Part shown: one piece after another, positions 52,855-63,305 of the stretch
Layout: each line of letters opens with the position of its first letter
How positions within the stretch are numbered: position 1 is the stretch's first letter
From: G965232465 sp965276005
GTDB taxonomy: Bacteria; Pseudomonadota; Alphaproteobacteria; JAQWUY01
NCBI GenBank assembly: GCA_965276005.1
Contig: OZ254962.1
Coordinates: forward strand, 992,001-1,056,000
DNA length: 64,000 nt
Reading direction: 5' to 3'
Notes under the pieces: model-generated
The model's input: the letters and a program-made list of their open reading frames with translations, nothing else
What the model was told of the DNA's origin: nothing
The model's database searches: none
Made by a program: the position numbers and the translations under genes

Positions 52855-55800
52855 ATGATGTCAGCCATAGTTCACAGCAATGCTAATTCCTTCGGTACAG
52901 GATATTTCGATAGTGAAATAAACGCATACTTCGACACGGTGGATTCGTCTAAGGAAAATGCACAGGATAAACAGGTAGATAGTAACAAGCCCCCATCTAA
53001 TACTGGTAAAGAAACAGCCCAAAACATAGGCTATTTTAGTAAAGAAGGCTGTTCTCAATGGCATGGAGGTATGGCAAAAGACATGGGGCTTTTAGGTAAA
53101 CCTGTAAATGCTCAGCTGGCAACAGAATTTGCTCGTGGGTTTATCAATAAAGAAACAGTGGGCAAGATTATTAGCGAACAAGAAATGCTTAAAATCAAAC
53201 AGCAAGAAGATGCGGATATTGCAGCAGGTAAAATGCAGCCAAACCAACGCATGGGCATTTATGAAATACCCGGACAACAAGGTAAATATCTTGCCCACCG
53301 GGCAGGTGTGGAAATGGTATTTTCTGCCCCTAAATCCGTATCTGTGCTGGCACTGGTTATGCAAAATAAAGATGTTTTACACGCCCATAACACAGCCATT
53401 GTCAAAGCCATCGCATATGTAGAACAAGAATTTTCCCGTACCCGTATTGGTAAAGGTGGCAACGAATATGTGTACGGACAAAAAGCGTTATTTGCCAGTT
53501 ATCAACACTATACCAGCCGTTCCAATGATCCCCAATTGCACAACCATGTATTTATGTTTAACTTGGCAAAAGATGGCAACGGGAAACTTCGCACCCAAAG
53601 CAATGAAGAGATTTTAAAGTACCAACGCATGCTCGGGGCGTTTTATCGTAACGAGTTGGCTATTCAAATGCGACAATTGGGCTTCGGTATAGAATCCCGT
53701 CCGAAAGGTATGTGGGAAGTCAAAGGATTTGCTCAAGTCGTACTCGATCATTTTAGCAAACGCAGTATTGAGGTACAGACCCTAATTAACGAAGCGATGA
53801 AAACCAATCCGATGCTGACCCGTGAAGAAATTTCCGAACTGATTATCAATAGTCGTGGTGATAAAGCACACGCCCTATTGCCGGATCTTATCAACAGCTG
53901 GGCAAAAGATGTGAAACAGCTAGACGGGTATAAATCGTTACATCACTTACAAGACAAACAACAGGCGATAAAAAATGCAGTGCCTACGATTGTTACGGAA
54001 AAGTTTGATACGCATCAGGTTATCCATCCGCCCGTGTCATCAGATACGACCAGCACAACCCCTAAACCAACCCCATCCCCTGAATACAGACAGAGGCTTT
54101 CATATGGGGAAATAAGTTACATGCTGGACAATAACGCTTTGGCATTTTGTCAAAGGTATTTGCCGGACGGCTTTAAAGATGGGGCAAAGCACTGGCGTGT
54201 AGGCAGTATTAACGGCGAAAAGGGGAACTCGATGGTGGTGGATATTAGCGGTCGCAGTATAGGACGCTGGACAGATTTTAGCAGCGGCGACATTGGCGAT
54301 CTGATGAATATTTTACAACACCAAACCGGCAATGGCGGCGAAGCCATTAAAGAGGCAAAAGCATTTTTGGGTATATCCAATACTACCACCCGCTTAAATG
54401 TACAGGTACCACAAAAAGACCCACACGCATTTGAGCAGCAAGTGCAAGCAGAGAATGCCAAGAAAATAACTGCTGCTCATGAAATATGGGACAGGGGAGT
54501 CGGCATTCAAGGGTCGTTGGCTGAAAAGTACCTAAACGCACGGGGTATATCCCTTGACAAGATACCAGACACAAGCAGTATGCGATTTATCGACAAACTA
54601 AAAGATTGGGACAAGGACAACAAAGTATACCGCCCCGCTTTGGTTGTGGCAGCAACAGATAATAACGGTAAGGTTACGGGAGTAAGCCGTATATATCTGA
54701 ACGAACAATCTGCCAAAACAGGCAAAGCGGTAAGTAAAAAGATGCTGGGTGTTATTAGAGAGTCAGGGGTGCGGTTTAATGGTAGTGCGGATAACACCAA
54801 CACTCTGTCTAAACAAGTGATTATCGGCGAAGGTGTGGAAACTGTGTTGTCGATAAAGCAGGCATACCCTGATGCGACTGTGGTTGCCACCCTATCCACT
54901 TCGCATATGAAAAATTTTCAATTTGCCCCCAATACCACAAAAGTCATTGTAGCGGCGGACAATGATAGCAATCAGGCGGGTTTAAAAGCGGCACAGGCAG
55001 TTGGTGAAAATGCCGCTAATAATGATGTCAATGTGTATGTGTACATGCCGATTAAAAACGATTTTAACGATGATTTAAGGGATTTAAACACTGCTGGGCT
55101 TGAAAACAAATTACACTCTATATATTTGGGCAGACAAACCAGTATCAAAAAGCATATGGATACCAACAACCAAACGGATATAGGGCATGCGGTGCGATTC
55201 GCTATCGACTATCACACAGGAAAGTCCAGTATATTTGAGACTAAGGCGGTTATTCATACGGCAATGGAACACTATCCGGGATATGCTACTTACGAAGAGT
55301 TTTGGCAAGTATTAAAATTACAGCCCGATTTACGGGGGGACGCATTTGAACCGCACAATGGACAGCCTAGATTACTTATCAGCAAAGCCAATTTTGATAT
55401 GGAGCGGGAAATGCGCCACATGGAACACCGCAATCGGGGCAAGGGAACTGTAATTTTCAACACAACCGATATAGAAACCACAAACGCAACCTTAAAACAG
55501 GTCGATGAAAATGATCGGGGTTTAACCACAGGACAACAACAGGCTTTACAGACCATTGGCAACAGCATAAACAGGTTTGTATATATAAACGGCGACCCCG
55601 GGGCGGGTAAATCGTTTATGTTGGGAACGCTTAAAAGTATGCTTGCGAATAAGGGCTATACCATTCAAGCCATTACCAACACCAATGCAGCCAGAGAAGT
55701 TATGAAAGCCGAAGGCATCGACAACGCTATCAACATTGCCACATTCCTAAACAATAAAAGCGGATACTTGGAAGGCAGGTACACCCCCGGTCCCCTAGAA

Positions 55801-57279
55801 CATATCCGCCAACAATACAAAAACACTGTACTTGTCATCGATGAAGCCTCGATGGTAGGCAATAAGGCAATGCACAGCATTATGAAGTTAGCAGAATTGT
55901 ATCAAATGCCTAAAGTAGCCATTGTCGGCGATGTACGGCAATTAGAACCTGTCGAGGCGGGCAATCCGTTTAAAATGCAGGTAGATATGGACAACAGCCA
56001 CAAAGTGTTTATGACAGAAAATGTCCGATCGAAAACGCACACCCAACGGTTGCTAGTCACCCATGAAAAAACGCATGGGGTACAAAAAGCATTCGCATTT
56101 ATGCAACAGCATAACATGGTGCAAGAGATGCGGTCTAAGGCTATTCAACACGAATTCGCCCAAAGGTTGTCGGCAATTATTAACGCCGGCGAACACGCTA
56201 TCGGACTTGCCGCTAAAAACGAACAAGTACGGGCGTTAAACATGGCAGTACGCCCATTCTTACAGGGGTTAAGCCATCAGGATTATGTGATGGATAAATT
56301 GGATCGCCGTAGTATGACGGTTGAAGAAAAACAGCACAGCCAATACTATTCGGTCGGCGACATTATGGCATTTGACAAAGCATATAGGGGACAACAGATT
56401 CAAGCAAATATACAGTATGAAATTGCCCATATCGACTATGACAACAAAATCATATTGCTGACCCATACGGATAAATTAGGGGCGGTGCATACAACAGAAT
56501 TTAGCCCAGAGAGGGTACAAAAGAAAAATATCCGTTGGGACAGCTACCATAAAACCCACTTGCGGATTGCCGAAGGCGAAGAGTTGCGGTCGACCAAAAA
56601 TATGAAATTTAAAGACGCAAACCAAACAGACATTATAAACAACGGGCGGTTTAAGGTCGAGCGGATTATTGCCGATAGCAACAAGGTAATTTTATCGGAC
56701 ATGATGCACGGGGAAGTGCGGGAAGTGGCACTAAACGGTGCGATTATGCAGCACATGGATTATAATTATGTGATGACTGTACATGCGGCACAGGGTGCTA
56801 CTTGTGATAAAGTGGTATCGTATCTTGACGGGGACACAAAAGCCCTAACCAACGAAAGGCATTTTACAGTAGCCATTTCTCGGGCAACAGACGGGGGACA
56901 TTTTTTGACGGTGGACATCGATAAAACCATCAAAACTATCGAAGCCCCCCGTGAAGATCGCACCGCTACCGAAGCCCACAGAGACGGGGTTAATCGCCCG
57001 CTTGACAACCCCGACAAGATACTCTCAAATACTGCCCAACCCCCCATACTCCAATCAGATATTACATACCCGCCAAATGGTTCGCCCATACCGGCAACAG
57101 ACAACGGGGCAATGCCGCCACCATATGCAGATGAATATATGGACATAGGATACCCCATGTCCGCAACACATGAACCCCCTATCCCCGATATAGGTATAGC
57201 AGAACATAAAAACCTAGATACAGAAAATGCAGATATGCCTGTATCTCAGAGCGTGGACGAAAAAAATATGGAGATTTAA
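52855..57279 (+). CDS. traI: MobF relaxase fused to a Toprim domain and a RecD-like helicase
   Basis: 1474 residues; AAGGA lies nine bases before the ATG. Residues ~55-340 are a MobF/TrwC relaxase: QWHGGMAKDMGLLG, VEMVFSAPKSVSVLAL and the HUH region DPQLHNHVFMFN (H229, H231). Residues ~415-760 are a primase-like region with a Toprim fold (E659 in GEGVET, D702/D704 in AADND). Residues ~890-1400 are a RecD/TraA-type helicase with GDPGAGKS (913-920), VIDEAS (D996, E997), GDVRQLEP and VHAAQGATCDK. The usual pair of catalytic tyrosines is not obvious; Y60 in GYFSKEG is the best candidate. The protein would nick oriT, unwind and possibly prime DNA. Confidence 0.9.
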   Translation: MMSAIVHSNANSFGTGYFDSEINAYFDTVDSSKENAQDKQVDSNKPPSNTGKETAQNIGYFSKEGCSQWHGGMAKDMGLLGKPVNAQLATEFARGFINKETVGKIISEQEMLKIKQQEDADIAAGKMQPNQRMGIYEIPGQQGKYLAHRAGVEMVFSAPKSVSVLALVMQNKDVLHAHNTAIVKAIAYVEQEFSRTRIGKGGNEYVYGQKALFASYQHYTSRSNDPQLHNHVFMFNLAKDGNGKLRTQSNEEILKYQRMLGAFYRNELAIQMRQLGFGIESRPKGMWEVKGFAQVVLDHFSKRSIEVQTLINEAMKTNPMLTREEISELIINSRGDKAHALLPDLINSWAKDVKQLDGYKSLHHLQDKQQAIKNAVPTIVTEKFDTHQVIHPPVSSDTTSTTPKPTPSPEYRQRLSYGEISYMLDNNALAFCQRYLPDGFKDGAKHWRVGSINGEKGNSMVVDISGRSIGRWTDFSSGDIGDLMNILQHQTGNGGEAIKEAKAFLGISNTTTRLNVQVPQKDPHAFEQQVQAENAKKITAAHEIWDRGVGIQGSLAEKYLNARGISLDKIPDTSSMRFIDKLKDWDKDNKVYRPALVVAATDNNGKVTGVSRIYLNEQSAKTGKAVSKKMLGVIRESGVRFNGSADNTNTLSKQVIIGEGVETVLSIKQAYPDATVVATLSTSHMKNFQFAPNTTKVIVAADNDSNQAGLKAAQAVGENAANNDVNVYVYMPIKNDFNDDLRDLNTAGLENKLHSIYLGRQTSIKKHMDTNNQTDIGHAVRFAIDYHTGKSSIFETKAVIHTAMEHYPGYATYEEFWQVLKLQPDLRGDAFEPHNGQPRLLISKANFDMEREMRHMEHRNRGKGTVIFNTTDIETTNATLKQVDENDRGLTTGQQQALQTIGNSINRFVYINGDPGAGKSFMLGTLKSMLANKGYTIQAITNTNAAREVMKAEGIDNAINIATFLNNKSGYLEGRYTPGPLEHIRQQYKNTVLVIDEASMVGNKAMHSIMKLAELYQMPKVAIVGDVRQLEPVEAGNPFKMQVDMDNSHKVFMTENVRSKTHTQRLLVTHEKTHGVQKAFAFMQQHNMVQEMRSKAIQHEFAQRLSAIINAGEHAIGLAAKNEQVRALNMAVRPFLQGLSHQDYVMDKLDRRSMTVEEKQHSQYYSVGDIMAFDKAYRGQQIQANIQYEIAHIDYDNKIILLTHTDKLGAVHTTEFSPERVQKKNIRWDSYHKTHLRIAEGEELRSTKNMKFKDANQTDIINNGRFKVERIIADSNKVILSDMMHGEVREVALNGAIMQHMDYNYVMTVHAAQGATCDKVVSYLDGDTKALTNERHFTVAISRATDGGHFLTVDIDKTIKTIEAPREDRTATEAHRDGVNRPLDNPDKILSNTAQPPILQSDITYPPNGSPIPATDNGAMPPPYADEYMDIGYPMSATHEPPIPDIGIAEHKNLDTENADMPVSQSVDEKNMEI

Positions 57280-57281
57280 CA

Positions 57282-58289
57282 ATGACAGGACAAAATTGGC
57301 AAGATAAATTGGATGCCCAGCTAGAACGATTGGGTATAGAACCGAAGCAACATACTTTTGGTACCCCTTTACCCCCTTTGGAAATCAAACCAATAGATGT
57401 GGATTTAGAAAGTATTTTCGAGCAAAAGCCATCAGAGCATAGAGAACAATCTATAAATTTTGATGTGAAAACCGTAGGCGAATATGTTTACGACAAAGTT
57501 CGGGAGCCGGGCATGACGCCTGAAATTCTAGAAAATGCCTGTAAAAATCTGGGATTTGCATGTTCCCACAATGGCACATTTAACAATGTATCGAACAGCG
57601 AAGTATGGGCAAGCACTACACATGTGGTCGATGTGCATAAAAGTTTAAGCGACTTTTTGCACGATACCCCATCCTTGCAACAGATAGCGGATACATTTCC
57701 AAATACAGATAATTTGGTGGTGGGCTTGCCATTTAAAAGTGCAGAATATGCTATGAGGCATGAAATACAGCAATTTGTCCCGCTTGCTGAAGTGTCTGAT
57801 TTTACCCCTGATCCTTGTTTTGAATACTTGGGCGACCAGCTGACCATAGGACAGCAATTTGACGATAGAGCAAATGCTTTTGGCTGCGATATATCTGTTA
57901 TTTGTACGGCTGATAATGAACGCATGCCTTTACATGCACTCAATAGCGAAGCTGTGTTTATGCACACGACCGCCTCTTATATACAGAGTGTTATGGCACA
58001 TGGTGTGGTGTATGCGGATGCCTTTGACCCTAAGTTTAGATTGGAAGATTTAAAATTCATTGAAAAAGACACCACCCATGTGGTGACCCATGATTGCAAC
58101 TACACAAAAGATATGGCGGATCATTCTACCGCCCATAACAGTTTAAGCAGTGCAGTAAATAAAGCGGTTGAGATTGCTAGCAACACACACAGGGTCGACT
58201 TTGCAGTGGAAAATACAGAACGAAACCGTAGTTTAGGCTATGAACATGCCGATGAACTGCAAAAGCACGATGTAGACCTTGAATTGTGA
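57282..58289 (+). CDS. unrecognised protein carrying one copy of a recurring ~240-residue module
   Basis: 335 residues, starting two bases after the traI stop. Residues ~65-300 share a pattern with two regions of the next protein: VGEYV; TTHV; VVGLP; FVPLAEV; FEYLGDQLTIG; AFGCDI; TASYIQSV; IEKDTTHVVT; STAHNS. I know no named family with this pattern. No membrane segment or signal peptide is seen, so it is probably cytoplasmic. The first 60 residues contain a Pro-rich stretch (FGTPLPPLEIKP). Position suggests a role with the relaxase or the transferred DNA. Confidence 0.7.
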   Translation: MTGQNWQDKLDAQLERLGIEPKQHTFGTPLPPLEIKPIDVDLESIFEQKPSEHREQSINFDVKTVGEYVYDKVREPGMTPEILENACKNLGFACSHNGTFNNVSNSEVWASTTHVVDVHKSLSDFLHDTPSLQQIADTFPNTDNLVVGLPFKSAEYAMRHEIQQFVPLAEVSDFTPDPCFEYLGDQLTIGQQFDDRANAFGCDISVICTADNERMPLHALNSEAVFMHTTASYIQSVMAHGVVYADAFDPKFRLEDLKFIEKDTTHVVTHDCNYTKDMADHSTAHNSLSSAVNKAVEIASNTHRVDFAVENTERNRSLGYEHADELQKHDVDLEL

Positions 58290-58318
58290 AAGCATCGTAT
58301 AAATGAGGAGAAATAACA

Positions 58319-61300
58319 ATGGCTGAAAAATCAAAATATACAGGTAAACCATTTGTTCTGAAAGACGGGGCAGTAGCGGATTTGCCTTCTTATGCTGTGT
58401 TTACCCATACCAAGCCCATAGGTAAATATGTCGAGGACATTGTAAACACCCGTGAAATAAGCGAACAAGGGGCGTTTATGGCGTTAAAAAATATTGCATG
58501 CGAGAGCAAAGGCAGTGCAGATTATGACAAAAACATATATGGCAACAATGGTAACGCACTGCCCCATGATGCAGGCACTATTTATACCACACATGTTATG
58601 AATATGGGGATAAGTGTGAATGACATGATGAAAGATGCGGACGCCTTATTTTATGTGGCGAATAATTTAGGTATGACAGCTGATAAAATGACTTATATAG
58701 GCTTGCCAATGGATAATGGTGGACAGCATTTTGTCCATGTGGCTGATGTACCAAAAATGCTTGAAAAAACCGATACAGATATATCTTATGTGGGCAACCA
58801 GATAACCATTAACACCTATACGCCCAATATCGAAAAATCTATGGGCTATGACATTAAAATTACCGATGACACATTTATCGACACGGATATTATGTGGACT
58901 GTAAGTGAGGTTGCCACTAGAAAACAATATGAAATTTACCCTGTTGCGGGGTATATCAAAGATATAGTGCTAGCCAATGAAAATGGCGAATTTACCAATT
59001 TAGCACCGATTACTAAGTACGCTGAGTATATCGTTGCAGACAAAAATAGTATTATCGATGGGGCAGTACCGGATGTACATGCGTACTCGAATGTCGGGGA
59101 TGCCATCGAACACATATTACAAGGCAGTCCAGAGTGGGTATTAAGCTATGTGGATTTAGATACCATACCGTTAAGCGAAGTCACAGGGATATTAGAAAAA
59201 CATTTAACAGTCCCCGCACAGCCCTATGATATTAGCGACAGCGATGCCAAACAGCTATTGCAAAGTGTATGTGCGGTTAAAGGCATCACTGATATAGGCA
59301 ATGTGCCGGAAATTATTAGTAAAATCTTGTCCACAGACACACACCCGTATACGGCTAGTGTCATGGATGCACACCGGGTGATTGATGCCATTGGCGAAGT
59401 ATCAGGATTTGCAAAAATCAAAGCCGAAATCCGTCAACACCCTACTAACATAGACACTATTTCTCCTGATGATATGCACACCATCAAAGATACTGTAAAT
59501 ACAATTTGGGCAACACCAGCACATACGCCCCATATACCAGACACATTAAGCCACGATGTATTAAGCATAGTATCCGCTACCAATGCTACGGATGCAAGCA
59601 GAATCGCATCAGACATGGAAAACATGTTTGTTGACCTAATAGACAGGGAGAAATCGGGACAATTTGATCATCTAGCTGATAACCAACGCCGATATACAGC
59701 CGTAGACAATATAATCCATGACACATTTGCAATTAAGGTGCATAACAGCTACACATTGAAGGATTATGTCGATCATAATATGATAGTAGATGTACGATTC
59801 GAAGTTGAAAGTACCCGACCTTATATATATGACAAGTCCAATGTTGTCGCAGAATTTGCACAAAATATATACGCAAGCAATCTGCAAAGCAATATGACTG
59901 TACAACCGCACTTATTCGGACAGCGGGATAGCCGTGAAAATTGGTCGGTGGACACAGTTTATGAAAACATGGTCAGCAGTATGGAACGGCTGTACAAAGA
60001 CACCGAAAATACCGTTGGCGAAGACCGTATACAGCAAGGTATGCACAATATTGTCCATGAAATGGACAAGGTAGGCAAATTTTTAAATGCCCGCATTAAA
60101 GATATAAGTAAGTCCCTTGAAAATGTTGGGCAAGACACTGGCGACAAACAGTCTTTGCAACAGGTGGCAGAGGGTTTAGCCAATGAAATGAAAAACCTTA
60201 CCGATCAGAAAATGTTGGTCGATAATCTCACCCGTAAATTGGCGGTTGCTTATGAACACTATATAGGGGAACCGTGGCAGCCCATCAGTTATGGTAAAGT
60301 ACAACCGACTGTCCTAACAGGGACACAATGGCAAGCACAGCAAATAGCCGCAGATAGAGAATTTGCCAAAATCCCACAAGATGTACACAATGTGATTGTG
60401 CTTGCCAGTTCGCTCAAAGCCACACTCGATGAATTGGGCAAGCTAGCACCTTACCTCGACCAGATGAAACAGGCATATGCGGATATGACTTTAGTAACCT
60501 ATGGGGGCAAGGATATTGCAGAAAAGATCGCCACCAACTGGGCGATGACAAATGGGGTGGATATTATAAAGTATGGACTAACTTTCGTATCAAGGCAAAA
60601 AAACTACTATCAAAATCGCAACACCGACATTATAAAAAATGCTGAACTTGTCCGCAATGTGGTTGTTTGTGGTGAGACAAATACCACTGTACACCTAAAA
60701 GACTTGGCAAAGCAAGCCCATATTCGCACGGTCAGTTTGTCGGATGTGGACGTAGAACAACGGGCGGTACTGTTTAGCAATGCGTTTATGGACAAAATCG
60801 ACATACACACAAAAATCCCTGTGCAGCACATAAGCAAAATCTTTACAGACACTATGCAGCAGTTTCATCAAGACATACAGGGGACTGTCGGGGCGGATAA
60901 ATCTAGTAAAGTGCTGTGGGCAATGGTAAACGGATTACATCAGCTAGACCATACGCTACATAAACACATAATGGATCTGGACAAACAGATAAACAAAGTC
61001 GAGCAAGGCACCAACACCATGCCGAAACAAGATTTTGACACGCTAGAAGCACATTTTGCAACGCTAGGGGCTAGACGGTCTGAAATGGGAACCATTATCG
61101 ACAATTTAAAACCTGTTTTTGAACGGCTAGAAGGTAAAGAGTGGCACCCTAAACACAACATGGTTACCAATATCGACCCGAAAGATAAAATTGTTTTGGC
61201 AACGGTGTACAAAAAGGATGAGGCGGCTATATGGAACCATAAGATGCACGCATATTTAAGCAACTTGCACAGCAAATACCCCGATATGGGCTTAATCACT

Positions 61301-62848
61301 TTCGGCGATAACTCAGTAGCAGAAAAAGCGGCGATAGCTTGGGCAAGTGAGCACAATGTCCATGTACAGAAAGAAACTGTCGATTTTAAAGGCACAACCG
61401 ATCGCACCGCAAGAACCCAGCTGATTCAACACCGTAATATAAATATGTTACGGGAAAATCCCAATATCCGGGCTATTATTTCGTGTGGTAACAACGATAC
61501 TATCGACCATTTAACAACAGTATCGGCACAAATAACCGATCGCAGGGCAGTTGCCGCATGTGGGCATACGGGTTTAGACGCAAACGAACAGGCATATATC
61601 AGCAAACATGCACAACCTGTAAAAACTGCTTTAAGCATGCACAGACAGGAACAACAGAACGGCAAAACCCTTTTGACCGACCGTCAACGGGCGTACTTAG
61701 AGACGCACAAGGATACTGTACAGGCTTTACAAACCAAACATCAACAATATACGACGGCGGTGCAAACTTTGCGGATTGGCGTTTATGATATAGATAAAAT
61801 GATAGACCGCACCTTAAACATAAAATCTGTGGGCAGTTATGTCCATGCGGTGGCGAATATATCGTCTATGCTTGCCAACGAACAAGATTTAAAAGCGGAT
61901 TTAAAAAACCTTGCGTTTACTTTCAATAACGCCCCTTTTTCGGGACATCGTAACAATGTATTTACGCAAATGCACGGGGTGATAGAGTACCAAATGGACA
62001 ACAACAATGCGGGATTAAATACCACACATGTTATCCGTACACGGGAAAATATCGATGATATGTTTCATACCGCACGGGTTAATGACAATGACACATTGCA
62101 ATTTGCAACCAATACAACATTTGTACATCATCTGTACAACAGTTTAACCAAACCTATTGTCGGTCAAGACCATGTACAGACAGAACATATAAAATATAGC
62201 GTATTCGTAGGTCCTGCATTACATCCTAATAGCACAGCAGGCATTGTACAAAATATCCCACAAGCCATTGCCGACCCGGACAAAACCTATATTGGTTTAC
62301 CTTTGGATTTACCCAATGGCGGGCAACATTTTATCAAATTATCCGAATTACCCAATTTTAAACCAGACCCTGAAATCCGCTATACAGGGCATCACATCAC
62401 CGTTAACACATATTTAGAAGACAGAGGACAGGCTTTGGGGGCGGATATGCAGGTAAACCACGCACACAGACACGAACCCTTGTGGCAACAGATGTGCGGC
62501 AATGCAGAAGTCCACACGGTGGCTTCGTACTGTCAAGCCATATGTAACGATATAAGCACCCAAAATGACATACGCATAAGCTTAGGCATGATTGAAAAAG
62601 AAACCCACTTTGTGGTAACGCCTATCACTCAAAATGACACCATTCACTATGGCAATTCTACAGCCCACAGAAGCATAGACGGGGCGGGACAACAGGTAGT
62701 ATCGCATATAAACGCTATCACCCCCCCTGAAAACAATATCGCCTTGACCGCAAACGATAAACAGCACCATCCCCCTACTACAGACACACCCGTTAATAGC
62801 GGTATAACCGTACAGCACAAAACCCGTGATACAGAAATAGAAATGTAA
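58319..62848 (+). CDS. 1509-residue protein: recurring module, two SLOG (DUF2493-like) domains, recurring module
   Basis: AGGAG precedes the ATG. Residues ~33-300 and ~1171-1470 are copies of the module in the previous gene: IGKYV and VGSYV; YTTHV and TTHVI; YIGLPMDNGGQHF and YIGLPLDLPNGGQHF; SYVGNQITIN and RYTGHHITVN. In the middle are two helical-plus-SLOG units. The first (~575-800) has AYEHYIGEPWQP, then MTLVTYGGKDIAEKIATNWA, RNTDII and VVVCGE. The second (~870-1075) has FERLEGKEWHP, then MGLITFGDNSVAEKAAIAWA, HRNINML and AIISCGN. These match DUF2493/YspA-type SLOG domains, which bind nucleotide-derived ligands. Overall function unknown; probably cytoplasmic. Confidence 0.8.
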   Translation: MAEKSKYTGKPFVLKDGAVADLPSYAVFTHTKPIGKYVEDIVNTREISEQGAFMALKNIACESKGSADYDKNIYGNNGNALPHDAGTIYTTHVMNMGISVNDMMKDADALFYVANNLGMTADKMTYIGLPMDNGGQHFVHVADVPKMLEKTDTDISYVGNQITINTYTPNIEKSMGYDIKITDDTFIDTDIMWTVSEVATRKQYEIYPVAGYIKDIVLANENGEFTNLAPITKYAEYIVADKNSIIDGAVPDVHAYSNVGDAIEHILQGSPEWVLSYVDLDTIPLSEVTGILEKHLTVPAQPYDISDSDAKQLLQSVCAVKGITDIGNVPEIISKILSTDTHPYTASVMDAHRVIDAIGEVSGFAKIKAEIRQHPTNIDTISPDDMHTIKDTVNTIWATPAHTPHIPDTLSHDVLSIVSATNATDASRIASDMENMFVDLIDREKSGQFDHLADNQRRYTAVDNIIHDTFAIKVHNSYTLKDYVDHNMIVDVRFEVESTRPYIYDKSNVVAEFAQNIYASNLQSNMTVQPHLFGQRDSRENWSVDTVYENMVSSMERLYKDTENTVGEDRIQQGMHNIVHEMDKVGKFLNARIKDISKSLENVGQDTGDKQSLQQVAEGLANEMKNLTDQKMLVDNLTRKLAVAYEHYIGEPWQPISYGKVQPTVLTGTQWQAQQIAADREFAKIPQDVHNVIVLASSLKATLDELGKLAPYLDQMKQAYADMTLVTYGGKDIAEKIATNWAMTNGVDIIKYGLTFVSRQKNYYQNRNTDIIKNAELVRNVVVCGETNTTVHLKDLAKQAHIRTVSLSDVDVEQRAVLFSNAFMDKIDIHTKIPVQHISKIFTDTMQQFHQDIQGTVGADKSSKVLWAMVNGLHQLDHTLHKHIMDLDKQINKVEQGTNTMPKQDFDTLEAHFATLGARRSEMGTIIDNLKPVFERLEGKEWHPKHNMVTNIDPKDKIVLATVYKKDEAAIWNHKMHAYLSNLHSKYPDMGLITFGDNSVAEKAAIAWASEHNVHVQKETVDFKGTTDRTARTQLIQHRNINMLRENPNIRAIISCGNNDTIDHLTTVSAQITDRRAVAACGHTGLDANEQAYISKHAQPVKTALSMHRQEQQNGKTLLTDRQRAYLETHKDTVQALQTKHQQYTTAVQTLRIGVYDIDKMIDRTLNIKSVGSYVHAVANISSMLANEQDLKADLKNLAFTFNNAPFSGHRNNVFTQMHGVIEYQMDNNNAGLNTTHVIRTRENIDDMFHTARVNDNDTLQFATNTTFVHHLYNSLTKPIVGQDHVQTEHIKYSVFVGPALHPNSTAGIVQNIPQAIADPDKTYIGLPLDLPNGGQHFIKLSELPNFKPDPEIRYTGHHITVNTYLEDRGQALGADMQVNHAHRHEPLWQQMCGNAEVHTVASYCQAICNDISTQNDIRISLGMIEKETHFVVTPITQNDTIHYGNSTAHRSIDGAGQQVVSHINAITPPENNIALTANDKQHHPPTTDTPVNSGITVQHKTRDTEIEM

Positions 62849-62870
62849 TTTTACACAAAGGACTTTTACA

Positions 62871-63293
62871 ATGATAGAAAATACAGATACACATGTACAC
62901 CATCAGCCAAAATGGCAAGCAACCACAAAAGCCATGCACAACATATGGGACAAAATCCATGCGTTAGCAGACAATCCGCACATGCACCCCCTATTACAGG
63001 ATATGGCAGAACAAACCCTATGGGACATGGTTAAAGCCACATATGACGAGATGTATGACGCTATGCAGCAAGAGAATACCGCAAAAAACGCCCTCGATTT
63101 TCATATCGACAATATCGGAGAATATGAAATGGACAACGAACGCCTGCGACTAAGGCGAGAGTGTGTGATGGCAAACAAACACTATTTTGAAGCCACATTT
63201 GTACATACCCAAGCAAAGGCTGTGTTCGAACACTTAACCGGCAAAGCGTGGGCAATAACTTTAACACAACCGCCCACTGATGATAAACAATAA
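62871..63293 (+). CDS. small helical protein resembling the pre-SLOG helical segment
   Basis: 140 residues; AAAGGA precedes the ATG. Predominantly helical, His- and Met-rich. Its last third (NERLRLRRECVMANKHYF... to AVFEHLTGKAWAI) resembles the segment just before each SLOG domain in the preceding protein (FERLEGKEWHP, AYEHYIGEPWQP), but the gene ends there without a SLOG fold. It may be a free-standing partner of the large proteins. No named family. Confidence 0.65.
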   Translation: MIENTDTHVHHQPKWQATTKAMHNIWDKIHALADNPHMHPLLQDMAEQTLWDMVKATYDEMYDAMQQENTAKNALDFHIDNIGEYEMDNERLRLRRECVMANKHYFEATFVHTQAKAVFEHLTGKAWAITLTQPPTDDKQ

Positions 63294-63305
63294 GGGAGAA
63301 AACCT

